Positions 24,144 through 36,106 of a stretch of 64,000 nucleotides of DNA are shown here, piece after piece. Position numbers and translations under genes: made by a program. The notes beneath the pieces were generated by a model. It was not told the DNA's origin. It worked only from the letters and a program-made list of their open reading frames with translations, and made no database searches. Location: assembly GCF_000005505.3 (NCBI RefSeq), contig NC_016132.3, forward strand, positions 49,800,914 through 49,864,913. Direction: 5' to 3'. Numbering within the stretch: position 1 is the stretch's first letter; each line of letters opens with the position of its first letter. The stretch comes from Brachypodium distachyon (taxonomy: Eukaryota; Streptophyta; Magnoliopsida; Poales; Poaceae).

Positions 24144-25995
24144 CTAAGAAGGAGTGTCCGTGCGTTGTTACGGAACAATTAGAAAAACTAACAAAATAGT
24201 ATTCGTACAACAAAACAAACTGCCTGATTAATTCTTATGGCACAATTTAATAACTATTGGCAAAGAGTACATCGATACCAGACTTGGCCCTGAGTTACTT
24301 GCAGGCCGTCACCGTACAAGGAGTTTCATCCACATATCCAAGAGCAAATAGAAACTATAAATCTGAACGCGTAATAATCTATACAACCTATAAATTTATG
24401 ATGAAATCCTACAACCATGGGTGATGGGTGAAAGTAAGCTTCAGAAGTGGAGGTACAAACTTGGATATGTCTAAACAAAGATTGTAGTATTGCACAATAA
24501 TTTTTGGTGTGCGGAAAAGACTTGATGTTCCTATAAAGAGAAACGATGCTCCTTGATAAGATGCCTACACAAAACTGAAGGAAAACTAAGGGGAACACAG
24601 ATTATCATATTTTAATCATAACATTAAGTAAATAAATGCAGAAATCAACAGTTTGTTGGCAATGTAGGCTACTAAATGTGTTTGACTTGATCGGAACTGC
24701 AATATCAACGATAAAAAATATATACTACACTCAGATATGCTAGGAGAAGTTAATAAAAATATCTGGTCTGATCTAACATCATAACCAAAGCATGTACATG
24801 TAGGGGTTAGCTAAATTAGGCTACATAAGTAAAATAGGAAAAAAATGTTACTTGATGAAGACAACTATCTCGAGATTCATACAGTTTTGCTAAGGGATAA
24901 AATCCCATAATTGGTATCCACTGCTATTTGGGACAAAATTAAGGAATTAAAAACATATCTACAAACATATCTTATATTTCCTCCGTCTCATATTAAGTGC
25001 CAAAATATTACATGTATCTATATGCTTTTTAGTTATAGATACATTCATATTTGGACAATTTTAATCACTTAATATTAGATGGAGGGAGTAAATCATAATT
25101 ATACATGTTGTTTGCGCCTCTTCGTTTTGCGCTTTTGTCCCAAATCCCAACCCCTGAACAAAAGGCTGCAGACAATAAACAGAGCACATTGTTCATATTT
25201 CATATTAACAATATGAAAGACCAATAGAATATGAAGGAAAGAAAACAAGGAGTCCATCAGGTACAATACGGGCAAACATGGTTTATGATTTGCTGACTAC
25301 ATATAAATTAAAGTATCTCTTTTACTTCTGCTAATTCTGAGAATGCAACACCAAGCAAGGCATTACTTATCCCGGTAGCTTTTCTAATTCAGTCAAATAC
25401 AGTAAACTCCTACTTATATACTCTCTCCGTTCCTAAATACTTGTCGTTGTTTTAGTGCAAATCATAAAAACAAAAACAAAATTTACAATCTGGGTCTTCT
25501 TAATTCAGCTGCCTGCTACAATCTATAATCAGTAGTTAACATCAGCTATTTGAGACAATTTCAGATTTCAGAGAAAATAATTAAAAAAAACAAAGAGGCA
25601 GGTGCCCACGTTGCCTTCACGGTCGCTGCAGTGCTGATCTCTCTGGCGTGAGCTGCTGCTGCGACGGGGGCTCAGGGGGCGCAATGGGCGGCGGGAACTC
25701 TTGTGAGCAGGGGAAGGAAGGAGCAGGAGGTTGGGGGAGAGGGCGCTGGTGGCCGGAGAGGAAGGGGGCTGCGGCGGCGGTGTCCAGAGAAGGGGCGGCG
25801 GGTTGGAGCGTTGGGAAGGGGATCGAGCAGGTTGGGCGGTGGGGGCATCGAGGACTCGGGGTTGAGACTTGAGACTTGAGAGGATCGGGGGGAGAGGGAA
25901 ATAATGGGCGGTGGCACATTGGCCGTAATTTTGATGACATGACGTACTGCGACCGTACGATCACCACCAACTCCAATTTAATATATTGGTATAGA
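24144..25995 (-). mobile_element. Longer Helitron-family element with GC-rich insert
   Basis: The right edge is intact: on the minus strand TCTATACCAATATATTAAAT with A outside, followed by the family GGAGTTGGTGGTGATCGTAC. The left edge (CTAAGAAGGAGTGTCCGTGC on plus) is a decayed form of the hairpin end. Near the TC end, 25610-25880 is a strikingly GC-rich block in AT-rich surroundings, suggesting a captured host exon; its product is not recognised. A Stowaway element is nested at 24977-25088. The span is inferred from end similarity and could be two events. Confidence 0.55.
24977..25088. mobile_element. Stowaway MITE nested in the Helitron
   Basis: Termini TTTCCTCCGTCTCATATTAA and its complement ending ATGGAGGGAG, about 112 bases apart, are flanked by TA on both sides. 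The body (ATGTATCTATATGC and ATAGATACATTCATATTTGG) matches the subfamily at 30096-30208 and 54472-54584. Confidence 0.85.
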
Positions 25996-26283
25996 TGAGA
26001 GTGAAAATAATTGAATCTTAAGAGTCTTAGTCAAAAGACATTGTTACTATTTACACCTCGAATTTAAAACAATCATGTAGAGACGGTTTAAAAATTGTAA
26101 AAACACAACATATTATACGTGTTAAACCTGTTGTACGTGTTATTTTACGTACCTATAGAAGAGTATAGTTATGGATAAGTATACTACCTACTCCAGTATA
26201 TTAATTGTGGATGCCTCCGGTCATCCAAATATCGACCGCCCTATCTATGAGTTCGCAGGTAATTCTCTTTTCATTCTATGATA

Positions 26284-26351
26284 CTCCCTTCGATCCCAAA
26301 TTCTTATCGTTGTTTTAGTTCAAATTCGTAACAATTTAAGATTGGAGGGAG
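26284..26351. mobile_element. Short Stowaway-like MITE near the O-methyltransferase
   Basis: CTCCCTTCGATCCCAAATTC to ..GATTGGAGGGAG, 68 bases, flanked by TA on each side. It shares the TTATCGTTGTTTTAGTTCAA body with the element at 20692-20772. It lies about 360 bases upstream of the O-methyltransferase start codon. Confidence 0.8.
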
Positions 26352-26713
26352 TACATGGCATTTTTCAATATTTATTGTCCAATAATTTATCCAACTCTAT
26401 ATGATTGGTTCATACAAAATTGATACCAGTGAAATGTCTTCTGAATACTTCAAAGATACCAGTTTTGCACATACAATACAAGTGGTTGGTCCAATTAAAA
26501 ATTTAGAAAAGATGGGTTCCTGTATTATAAAACTGAGGAAGCGTACGAAAGTATAGTTAAGCTGCGATGACTTCATTCTCTGCATCCTGGGAAGATGAGG
26601 AGAGAGCCGGAGTATTTAGGAACCTTCTTACTGTAGTTCGTATGATTAAGCAGTAGAATTAAGAAGGGCACGCCTCTAGACCAAACGCTAGCTCCTCCAG
26701 CCAGCCAGCGGCC

Positions 26714-27904
26714 ATGGACGACAACCGTGGCTCGAGCCTCGGCACCGTGACCGACGAGGAGCTCCTCCAAGCGCAGGCGGAGCTGTGGAACCACGTCTTC
26801 GCGTACACCAAGTCCATGTCACTCCGGTGCGCCGTCGAGCTCGGCATCCCCGAGGCCGTCCACCGCCGCGGCGGCTCCGCCCCGGTGTCCGACCTCATCG
26901 CCGACCTCTGCCTGCCGCCGTCCAGGGCGCCCTACCTGCGCCGCCTCATGCGTCTGCTCGCGCACGCCGGTTTCTTCCACGTTGCGGGCACCGGACGCCA
27001 GAGCCGGACGCGGCCTACGGGCTCACCCTGCTCTCGCGCCTCCTGGTGTCCGCGCCCGGCGCAGGGCAGGGCCTCTCGCCGTTCGCGCTCGCCATGCTGC
27101 ACCCCATCGTCGTGTCCCCGTCCATGTCGCTGGCGTCGTGGTTCCGCGCGGCCGACGGCACGGGCGAGGCGCGTGTGGCGTTCGCGGCCGCGAGCTGTGG
27201 GCGGTGGCGAAGGAGGATCGGGAGTTCGGCGCGGCGTTCAACGACGCCATGGCGTGCGACGGACGCTTCGTGATGGACCTGATCGTGCGCGGCGACCGCG
27301 GGGCGGGGGACCTGTTCCGGGGGCTCACCTCGCTGGTGGACGTCGGCGGCGGGTCCGGCAGCGCCGCCAAGGCCATCGCCGCCGCGTTCCCCCACGTCAA
27401 GTGCAGCGTCCTGGAGGCTGGAGCTGCCGCACGTCGTAGCGAGCGTCCCGCCGGGCGACGGCGGCGTGGAGTTCGTCGCCGGGGACATGTTCGAGCATGT
27501 CCCTAAGGCCGACGCCGTCCTCCTCAAGGTCAGGCTTCTTAATTTTGTAGTCCACCTTGAGAACCTGACTGATCGATGGCGTTGCGTTTACTTTCTGGCA
27601 GTGGATTTTGCACGGATGGGGGGACGAGGAGTGCGTGCGTATACTGCGGCGGTGCAGGGAGGCGATCTCGACGAGGGAGGCCGGAGGCAGGGTGATCGTG
27701 ATGGACCTGGTGGTGGGTTCGTGCCCGGCGGACGCGAGGGCAACGGAGACGCAGCTGCTGTGGGACGTGATGATGATGGGGGTGGTCGGGAGCCCGGAAC
27801 GGGACGAGCGCGAGTGGAGCAAGATATTCGACGATGCGGGCTTCAGTGGATACAAGATCCTACCCCTCCTTGGGATCCGGTCAGTCATCGAGGTGTACCC
27901 GTAG
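26714..27904 (+). pseudogene. Class I O-methyltransferase, broken by three frameshifts
   Basis: The family parts appear in order but in changing frames. The first holds the dimerisation region (ELWNHVFAYTKSMSLRCAVE; LRRLMRLLAHAGFFHVAG). A shift near 26990 leads to AAYGLTLLSRLLVS, and a second near 27190 to ELWAVAKEDREFGAAF and the SAM-binding motif LVDVGGGSGSAAKAIA. A third near 27412-27420 leads to LPHVVASVPPGDGGVEFV. One intron (27529-27601) is normal, and exon 2 gives ILHGWGDEEC, with the His of the catalytic region, and the end GIRSVIEVYP. The third shift coincides with a 7-base tandem duplication (CTGGAGGCTGGAGCTG), a mutation-like lesion. The protein resembles grass ZRP4-type OMTs acting on phenolic substrates; the substrate cannot be told. 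Sequencing error could explain single-base shifts, less easily the 7-base duplication. Confidence 0.88.
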
Positions 27905-28572
27905 ATCACTGTCGTCTCTAGCGTCGTGTTGTTTTGCTGCTGTGCTGACTGTTGGTGTAGGCGCACGACAAGTGGCCTGTGGCAAAACTATCATGGTAGT
28001 CAGTCGCCTTAAAACTACCTGCACTTTGCTGATACAGTTGGGTAAGGACTACCAAACATACAAACGGCAATGCACGATATAGGTCCACTAAAAGCATAAC
28101 ATAAACGAAGGGAGACACATTCACGACTCACGACCAAGGAGATAGCAGCCAAGGTTCTGTCATACAGGCATACAGCCAGCTACAGAAGCAAAACATGCGA
28201 AAACTTCTGATGTACCTGGTACAAAACATGCGAAAGTACAGAGTACATAAAGGCTGATGCGATAGATGACTGCTCACAATTCTTGGTACAGTTTCGGATG
28301 CAATACATGTTGCATTTGGTTGCCAGGCATGAGATAGAACGATAAGCAGTGCATCAGGAACACGGTGATAGAGAAGCCGCACAAGAAAATGCTGCCTACA
28401 CCTGGTGCGAGACAACGGAGTGGTGGCTGCTGCATGCTCATGAACATATTCGCCGAAGATCCCTTGATGTGGGAAAGAGGCTGATTAACATAGTATAATG
28501 GCCTCTGCTCAAATGCTGGGGAAATAAAGTTTCTTATAAAGCACAGGGAAGTACTTGGATAGTGAAGTAGCA

Positions 28573-31500
28573 TCATATTCCTAGGGGAGCGGCACAGAGA
28601 GCGTGAAGAGCACCAGGAGTAGCATGGCCATATCCAAACAAGTCTAGCATCCGTGGATTTTGGCAATCAGTTTCATGATTCCCTTCCTTGACACAGTCTT
28701 CTTCTGTTGGCAAAATCTTCTCAGTTAAGGAAAAACCAAAAAGCATGCAACTACTTCGGGCAACTTTCCTTCCATCAGGCCCAATCTTAACAGCATCTCC
28801 AGGAGTTGAAGCCTTCACAATTCCAAATGGCTCAGGCTGGCTACCATTTGCATCCCCGTCTTTGTTCTTGCTTGACAGCCCGAGCTGTGGAACCACTGTG
28901 GGCAAGGGAGAAGCCATTTCTGCTGGTGGCTGAGTAGATAGAGAGAGTGAACGTCCCTGAATTGCAGACGATAGCCCCCCACTAACGGCATATGAGGTAC
29001 GCATATTGTGCAACCCATATCTCCCTTTTGCCGAACATGTATCAGAAACCGTTCCTTGGAACAAAGGAACTGTCTGAGAAATTTCTTGACCTTGCAAGAC
29101 CTCAGGGAATCCAACTGATTCACCGAAACCTACAGATTGGTAGCTAAAACCGGAGTTCCGAGCGGGAAGTCTGCTTGTTGGACCACTCAACATGCAGCTT
29201 CGTGTATTAGTAATGAATCCCATACCATCAGAACACTTAAATTCTGTGACACCAGCTTGCTGAGGAGAACACGTAACACGATGAGTTCCGGAACCCATCA
29301 ATTCTTGACCTTGCAAGACCCTGGGGAGCTTATCAGTTCCCATGGAGTCCGGACAACCATTTCCATCTACAACATTCGACAGGGAAATCAATAACACATG
29401 ATTAAGAATAGTAGAATACCAAATATACATAGTTGTACACACGTCAGCCTTGCGCTGTAGGAAGTGGGAACTTACAAAGAGTTGGGACGTCCAAATTGCT
29501 CTGAGAGCACAGTTTAGTTCTTTTAGAACTAGATGCTGGCAGAGACTGAGCAATTGAGACTGAACCACCAACTATCTCGATCTCCCAAGGAGATAGTCTA
29601 TTTTGGCTATTACAGTCAGTGCCATCCTCCCATCTTACCTGTACAAAAGGGCACCATTTCAATTCGCACTGAACCTGCCCTAAATTAATGCTATAAAAAA
29701 AAACCACAACTTGTATGCATCTTCAGTGATTCTCCATCTAGAGCAAATTAATAGAACATAACTACGTCTCGTTCCCCAACAAAAACAAGTCAAATGACAT
29801 CAATTCATTTATAAATGGAAGACATTTTGACCACTACACTATGTTTAACAAGTACTCCTGCCCAGAGGTTAAAACAATATGAATTCTAGCTATCAGACAC
29901 TGGCAAGTGGCAAGACCCTAGCTTTGGGAAGGTGGACTGGCAAGTCCTTAGATGTATTTTGATATAGTGTGAATAAACCTGCATGTGAGGAGGTGCAGAT
30001 CTTAGCACACTACAAGATCTTTTAAGCCTCACCAGGAGCATTTTTAGCCAGATTGGCGGTCAGATGGTTAAAATGACAGGTCCAGAAAAACTATACTCCC
30101 TCCGTCCCATATTAAGTGACTCAAATTTGCCCAAATATGGATGTATCTATTCCCAAAAAACGTCTAGATACATGTAATATTTCGTCACTTAATATGGGAC
30201 GGAGGGAGTAGTTCGCTAACAGCTTGCAAGGTAGCCTCAAGATAGTAGTGTTCTCAGTTGTTAAGAGCTTAAATGTTTATTACAATCGACTGAAATACAT
30301 ACCAGCAGGCTTCTCCAGTTTGAACCTGGCCACCTAATGGGATCTACTTCAGTAACACCTGTAATCATCCCAGACCGCCTGCAAAATAGAAAGTAATAAA
30401 GCACAGTGAATACTGTAGAAAACAAAGTTTTAGTTGGGTTGAAAGGGACAGACCTCTCATTAACATCTTCACTCCCATACTGAATCTTAAACCTCATCCC
30501 AATACAAAAAGGATGGTTCAAGCTCTTCAGGAACTTCCAATACGGAACAATAAATTCAGATGCAGCATCCCTGTAGAGTCCAAGAATCCAGATTCAAATT
30601 TGTAAGAACACGAGCTAACTATTTGTGTCACCGTATTGCCTAACTTTGTGCAAAATAAAAGTTTTGGGACAACCTTACACTACATTCTTAATTAACAAAC
30701 CTTGGATTGTAACAGATGTGGAAAACACTTCTATGTTTCAAGGAATTAGCAACTGCAGACAGTGCATTCATCTTTGAGCTATTGCTACTGAAAGCTTTGA
30801 AAAGGGACTCGTTCTTAAGCTGAATGGCTCTCCTTACGCCAAGTTTTAGTTCACCATCATCACCTCTACAAAGGGAAAAACACTTTATGAATAAAATAAA
30901 ATGAATATGGACACAAAAGCTGTCAAATTCATTGCATTGTCCAAATACTCACCGGAGAAATAAGACTGCATCCCCTGAGACAAGTTTCTTTTTATTGACA
31001 AATGAACTCCATCCGGTAGTTAAAAGATGCCTACGTGGTTGACCTGGAAGGCAAAGGAGCGTCGTATGATATATTGCTAGATCTATAAGATAACCGACAT
31101 ATTTCCCTCAAAATCAGATTGGATGATAGAATTACATTAAAGGAGCATAATAACAGAAAGCAGATTGACCATTATTTTAAAGATGCTATTTGTAAGGCAC
31201 TGGTGTTAATGAATTTCCACTGCACAATACAGTATCCATGATAGCACAAGAAATATAACAAATAGTGTATGTTGGCATATAACTCATATTAGTAAAGTTT
31301 ACTATAATAGTGCTGCCGGATTTGAATTAGGCATGCGTTCTTGAGAGCTAAAAAGCAGTTATAGAGTTTTCTTTGCCTCCAAAATGTAACATTAGATGGA
31401 AATGCATAATTTCCAAGTAGAAGCATCAAGTGAAAGGTTTACCAGCAATTGTTTAAGTGTATAGTGTAAAAAAGGTATCCCATGCTTCTATTAAGTACTA

Positions 31501-32786
31501 CAACTACATTCATTAGCACTGATACCTCTATAAATATGGCGAAACCTCCACTTCGCTCCATGCAAATCCTTGGCAACAAGCTCCTGGGAAGGCCTGATCT
31601 GCTGGTAATCCTAAGAAGAAAGAAAGTAACCAAAAGTGGTTAGAGCTGCAACACAAACCAAGAAACCAATGGGTCATTTCAAAAGCCAAAAGACAGAAAA
31701 CAAATTTCCAAACTTAATCACCAGTGGAGAGAAACAGTCCTCGGCAGCACGGCGAGGAACAGAGAATCCTCCATGCGTGCTTGTGTCAGAGGCCGTTAGT
31801 GTCTTGCAGAACATCTGCAGCATTCGGGACTTCCTTTCTCCATCGCCATCCTCCGTGTCATCTTCTCCTTCATTTCTACCACCTTCCATGTTCCTCTCAA
31901 AGACCTGAACCAGTGGAAAATGCGCAGTTTTGATTCATCAGTAGAACAGTTAACAGTTAACAGTTAATTCACAAACGATATGTTTGCCTTCTCTCTTTCC
32001 TAGGGGTCAGGGCCTCAGGGGAGAACAAGCAAAACCCAAAAGCTTGACATTGGCATTCAAGTTGATACTCCAGGGGTGTTTAACCAACCTTAGTAGACCT
32101 AGGCATGCTAAATCAAGCCACATTGTACCGAGGATAGTCCTCCGTAGATTCAGACGCATGCAGTAAATCTATTGGTTAAGCGAATCCCAAATAATGGTAG
32201 AAAATTACTAGAAACGCCTAGTTTGCACGTGTAAACAAAATCTAAGGGGGCACATTACACGGCATGCTTACGGCACGCCTAAATCTGAAAACGAGCCAAA
32301 GCAGCCACACATTTCACACCCCAAAAATCTCATCCATTCATGGGGGTACATGAACCCACTCACTAACTCAAGAGATTTTTTAAGCAGCGTTTTACCTCGC
32401 CCTCCGCCATCAGTGCCAGCCGCGCGTACACCTCGTCCGTCGATGGATCCGCCTGCAGCACAGAGACACGCGACCCCAATCATCAGATCAATACGAAACG
32501 AGCAATGATATCAGCAGCACCGCACTCTCCAGTCTCCACTCACGCATAGCTCGACGTCCACAACGCGGCACGCCACGTGCGGCGGCAGGGCCACCGCCAC
32601 GTCCCCTCCGCAGCCGGCGGCCGCTAGGTGCGCCTGCGGCAGGTACACGACCTTGCTGCCCCGCCGCGGCAGGGCCACGATGGGCCCCGCGCAGGCGTGC
32701 CACAGCTCCCTGCACACCGCCGTAGGCGAAGGCGGAGGCGCGCGCGCGTCCCTGTTGTCGTCCGCCGCGTTGAGATCGATGCCCAT
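28573..32786 (-). CDS. ARF3/ETT-like: Auxin response factor of the ETTIN/ARF3 type
   Basis: Ten exons: 32786-32544, 32452-32396, 31904-31722, 31610-31526, 31043-30953, 30865-30701, 30570-30454, 30378-30303, 29638-29476 and 29366-28573. All phases agree and give 657 residues. A plant B3 DNA-binding domain (about residues 131-233) includes [40 protein letters not shown] and [20 protein letters not shown]. The ARF ancillary domain (about 258-345) follows with [16 protein letters not shown] and [20 protein letters not shown]. The C-terminus has no PB1 (III/IV) domain, and a short [13 protein letters not shown] block stands near the end, both ETTIN traits. Exon 10 carries two tasiR-ARF target sites, diagnostic of the ARF3/ARF4 group. 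The product is a nuclear repressor-type ARF controlling organ polarity and flower patterning. Start: ATG at 32786; the frame upstream has only a GTG. Confidence 0.95.
29083..29103 (-). promoter_or_regulatory. tasiR-ARF target site 2 (3' site)
   Basis: A second TTCTTGACCTTGCAAGACC on the plus strand, 219 bases downstream of site 1 in the transcript, encodes VLQGQEI. The 19-base core is identical at both sites although the codons around them differ, which indicates selection on the RNA. Confidence 0.93.
29302..29322 (-). promoter_or_regulatory. tasiR-ARF target site 1 (5' site)
   Basis: The plus strand reads TTCTTGACCTTGCAAGACC here, which is essentially the tasiR-ARF small RNA itself, so the minus-strand ARF transcript is almost perfectly complementary. 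The coding sense is VLQGQEL. TAS3-derived tasiR-ARF is known to cut ARF3/ARF4 transcripts at two such sites. Confidence 0.93.
30096..30208. mobile_element. Stowaway MITE in intron 8 of the ARF
   Basis: Perfect-looking termini CTCCCTCCGTCCCATATTAA and its complement ending GGACGGAGGGAG enclose 113 bases with TA on both sides. The intact ends suggest recent insertion. It lies in the intron between exons 8 and 9, clear of the splice sites. Confidence 0.95.
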
Positions 32787-32930
32787 GGCGCCCGCCACTA
32801 GGGTTGCGCCTCGGTTTTGCGTCGTCCCCCTTGGGACAAGGGGGGTTGTGGTGGGTAGTTAAAAGGCAGGGGAGGAATCAACCGCGGCCGCGAGGAGGAT
32901 GTGGCCTGTGGGAACAGGATGAGGACCCCA

Positions 32931-32990
32931 TTAATGCATACGAGGGCGTCGCTCTCCAGCCATCTCCTTCTTCTTTAGCTCCTCCCCCAT
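32931..32990 (-). promoter_or_regulatory. Upstream ORF in the ARF leader
   Basis: An ATG at 32990 opens a 19-codon frame (MGEELKKKEMAGERRPRMH) ending at TAA 32933-32931, 144 bases before the ARF start. A TATA-like CATAAAAGCG at 33142-33133 would place transcription start near 33105, so the frame would lie in the leader; that start is inferred. Arabidopsis ETTIN translation is known to be controlled by leader uORFs. Confidence 0.5.
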
Positions 32991-33144
32991 CCCTCTCTGC
33001 TCCTCCTGCCCCCCTGCGTCGACCGCGTCGTCCCTCGATTTCCTCGGCTGCCGCGCGCGCGAGCGCGTAAACAGAGTTGCTGCTGCTGCTGCCGCGTCGC
33101 TGCGGCTAGACAAGCCTGCGATGCGACGCCCACGCTTTTATGAC

Positions 33145-36097
33145 GCGAGGTGAGCCAGAGGCGAGAGGCGACGACGGATTGGACGGGGCTTTTCCAGCTT
33201 TTGGCCTTGAGCGTTGTGTTCTTTCCCGTTTATTACTGGCTCTCTCTGCACCGCTGCTACCCGTTTACTGGCTACAGTTCGCGGCCGCTGCAGCAACAGC
33301 TGCCGCTTTGGGAGTCACTGTTCCCCCACCAGGAGGCCACCGCCCGCGCCTCGAGCAGAGACTCAGAGAGCCCACAGTTTTGCCGCACTCGGCATCGGCA
33401 CTCCAATCCCGTTACCCCAGTCCACCTCACTTGTTACCGACGGTACAGCCCCTAGTACTACTCCGTTCAACATTCCGCTCTACTGCCTTCGTTCTTACAG
33501 TAGTACTCCAACCAAAACGAGCGTTTAATCTTGTTGAATATGCAATATATATACATGCAAAGAAGATTAGTTAGAAGAAAAGGGAAAACATCGTTTGTGT
33601 ACGTTGTGGACGACGCATCGTGCAGCTCTCGACCATGTGACGCAGGACGGCTGTAGGTACCGAGATCGAAAGATGTAATCGGATCGGGCGAGCTACATGT
33701 ATTTGATGCATGGCCAGCTATAAGAGTACTATGTTTTGATGCATGGCCAGCTACATGTATCACCGATCAGACCCCATCAATGCTAACGCGTGCAGTCGAC
33801 GGATCTGAGCCCTGTTGCAATCAATAGCCGATAAATACGCAGTGATTGCTCGTTTCTGAGCCCTCTCTCTGGGGCTTTCTCACTGTCACACTATCACATC
33901 GCTGCGGCACTACCTGACTGCCTGCCTGTTTCGTCTCCGTGGAAGACAGGGAACTGCAAACGACTGGAACCCGGTCCGTCCAGCTCGAGGCAACAAAGCA
34001 GTGCGCCCAGTGTGTGGTGCAGTCAAACTGTAACAGGCCGTGATGTTGCCATTTTTGGTTGAAACCGAATCGATATTATCTGGCTAAATCCGGATCCGAA
34101 TCCGACGGCACAAGAAGATATGAAAGAAGGAGATGTCTATCCGGTCGGATACGGATTCGGATATCGGATATCTTAAACGGATTCGGTATAGGATACGGTA
34201 TAGGCATAATCCGATGGATAACGGATTATCCGAATTTTGGATCGGATAATCCGACAGTAAATATTCGAATATTATCTGTTTATAACCAAAAATACTAACG
34301 GGCTGAAGTTGGGCTGCTCCTGTACGTTGTGTACTAAGGCCCATATACTAAATTACTAACCATAACATGGATACGAATTTGGGCGTTGTTTATTTTGTCT
34401 TCTTTGTGGTTGTTTAACTTCTAGACTGTTGCTTGAACCTCTATATTGTCTTTGTTGAACTTCTGGAATGTCTACCTTGTATGTGCTGTGTGAATGCATG
34501 TTGACTGTTGCATGCTGTCACATGTTGATGAATCTTTCATGTACTGTGTGTGAGACTATGTGTTCCCAATGATTGTGAGTTTTAGATCCTTAAAAATGTA
34601 CTAATCCTTGATCTGTACTGTGTGTGTGAGAGTATGTTGTGAAATAAGTTATTATCCATCCATTATTGTCCGTTTCCGGTCCGGTTCCGATCCGCTACCG
34701 AACCGTTTCCATTTCAGACGTAATCCTTATATTCCGTTTCCGTTTCCGCGCCCGAATTCGTATCCGTTCCATTTCCGAGTCCGATAAAAAATATGGTATA
34801 AAATATGGTACGAACATATCCGTCCGAATCCGATCCGGTTTCAATCATAAATTTCCTGCATGGCTGCAGCTGCTACTCCCGTACTAGTAGCCCTCGTGGC
34901 CTTGTCAATGCCTAGTCTGTAATCAAGCAGGCTCCTAGCATGTTTTTTTTTGCGTTTCTTCTGTAAAACATGCTCGCTGACAACAATTTGTCAGCCGGCA
35001 ATCTATGATAGCCAAAGTTCGTTATTTTGCGTTGATGAAACAGTGGATATTTTCGTTTTGATATCGGCAGTGCACGACGGATGCATCATCATCTGCATGC
35101 CGTAGCAAAAGGTTCTAGCCAAACGAGACAGGAAAAGACGAACCTTTTTTTTCTTCCCATAGAATCGCCGAGCGTGTCTACGTGCCATTGGAGTGCTTGT
35201 CGACGCATCCCGTGACGAGAGAGTACGCGACCTATCTGCTGCCCGAGATCCCCCTAGGCCATATAGGTGCGAGAAAAGGAAGAAGGGATACGGGCTGCGC
35301 GCCTGCGGCCTGCCTGCGCTGTGCGCTCTCTCGTCAGGCAGTAAATTTTGAGCATGGCAGCAGAGTGAGCAAGCACAGGAGGCCGGGAGCCCAGCATGGC
35401 GTACGGTGGCTGTGGCTGCTTTTTACCCACCGCTTTTCACTACTACTCACTATTTATTCCTCTATTTATTTGGTCGAGCGGGCCATGGCCGCTCTACCGC
35501 GGCAGCAGCTATCCCGGGGGCGCGCTCCCCTCTCAACTCGACGATCTCTCGTGTGCCCAGACAGGACAGCACATCTCACGTCCTCTTCGGGTGGTCTCAC
35601 TCTCTCTGGCCGGCTGGGCCTTTGCTCGTCTTTTGAAACGTAGCAGAGGAGGGAGGCAGCGACGCAGAGCCGGGGGGCGTGACCTTTACCCTTTTGCAGC
35701 GAGTGAAGTGAGCTAGTAGCCGGAAACACGCTTTGGCTCGCTTCGATGCTGCGCCTTTTTCTTTGTGTGTTTTATTGCACGGTGGGGGGGACGGCACGGC
35801 ACGGTGGAATGGTGCTACTGCTACTCCAGTCTCGCTCTTTTTTCGCCTCTCGTGGCTTGAGATCGGCAGTTTGGGCTCAGATTTTTTTTTTTTGAGCGAA
35901 GGCAGTTTGCGCTCAGATAGTCAGATTGGAGAGAACGCGAGCGGTAGCCATGTGGTGGTCTCCTGAGTTGGGCTCTTGTATTTTTTTTCAGGCCTCCTGC
36001 TAGCCATGTGTATGCGCATCGCCATTTCTTTTAGGCCCATATAAAGCGAGCCTAAAGGTTTGGGCCTAATTTCACTAGTTCACGCGCGCGCCTGCCG
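33145..36097. other. Intergenic region upstream of the ARF
   Basis: Apart from the hAT-like element listed separately I see no gene. Around 33690-33760 the phrase GATGCATGGCCAGCTA occurs twice. At 35180-35720 a GC-rich stretch opens short overlapping frames without family resemblance. Confidence 0.45.
34056..34847. mobile_element. hAT-like non-autonomous element (tentative)
   Basis: Ends TGGTTGAAACCGAATCG and, inverted, TGATTGAAACCGGATCGG form a short inverted repeat. About 200 bases next to each end are crowded with subterminal ATCCG/CGGAT and CCGAAT motifs in both directions, while the middle (34310-34640) is AT-rich with none. Dense subterminal repeats of this sort are typical of hAT elements. 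An 8-base target duplication could not be confirmed. Confidence 0.55.
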
Positions 36098-36106
36098 TAA
36101 ATTTAC

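Noticed and set aside
26714..27904. Intact O-methyltransferase using programmed frameshifting
   Set aside because: Three shifts, one being a 7-base tandem duplication, are far more simply explained by decay.
33140..33574. 144-codon plus-strand frame upstream of the ARF
   Set aside because: No domain, low-complexity composition and overlapping alternative frames; read as promoter sequence.
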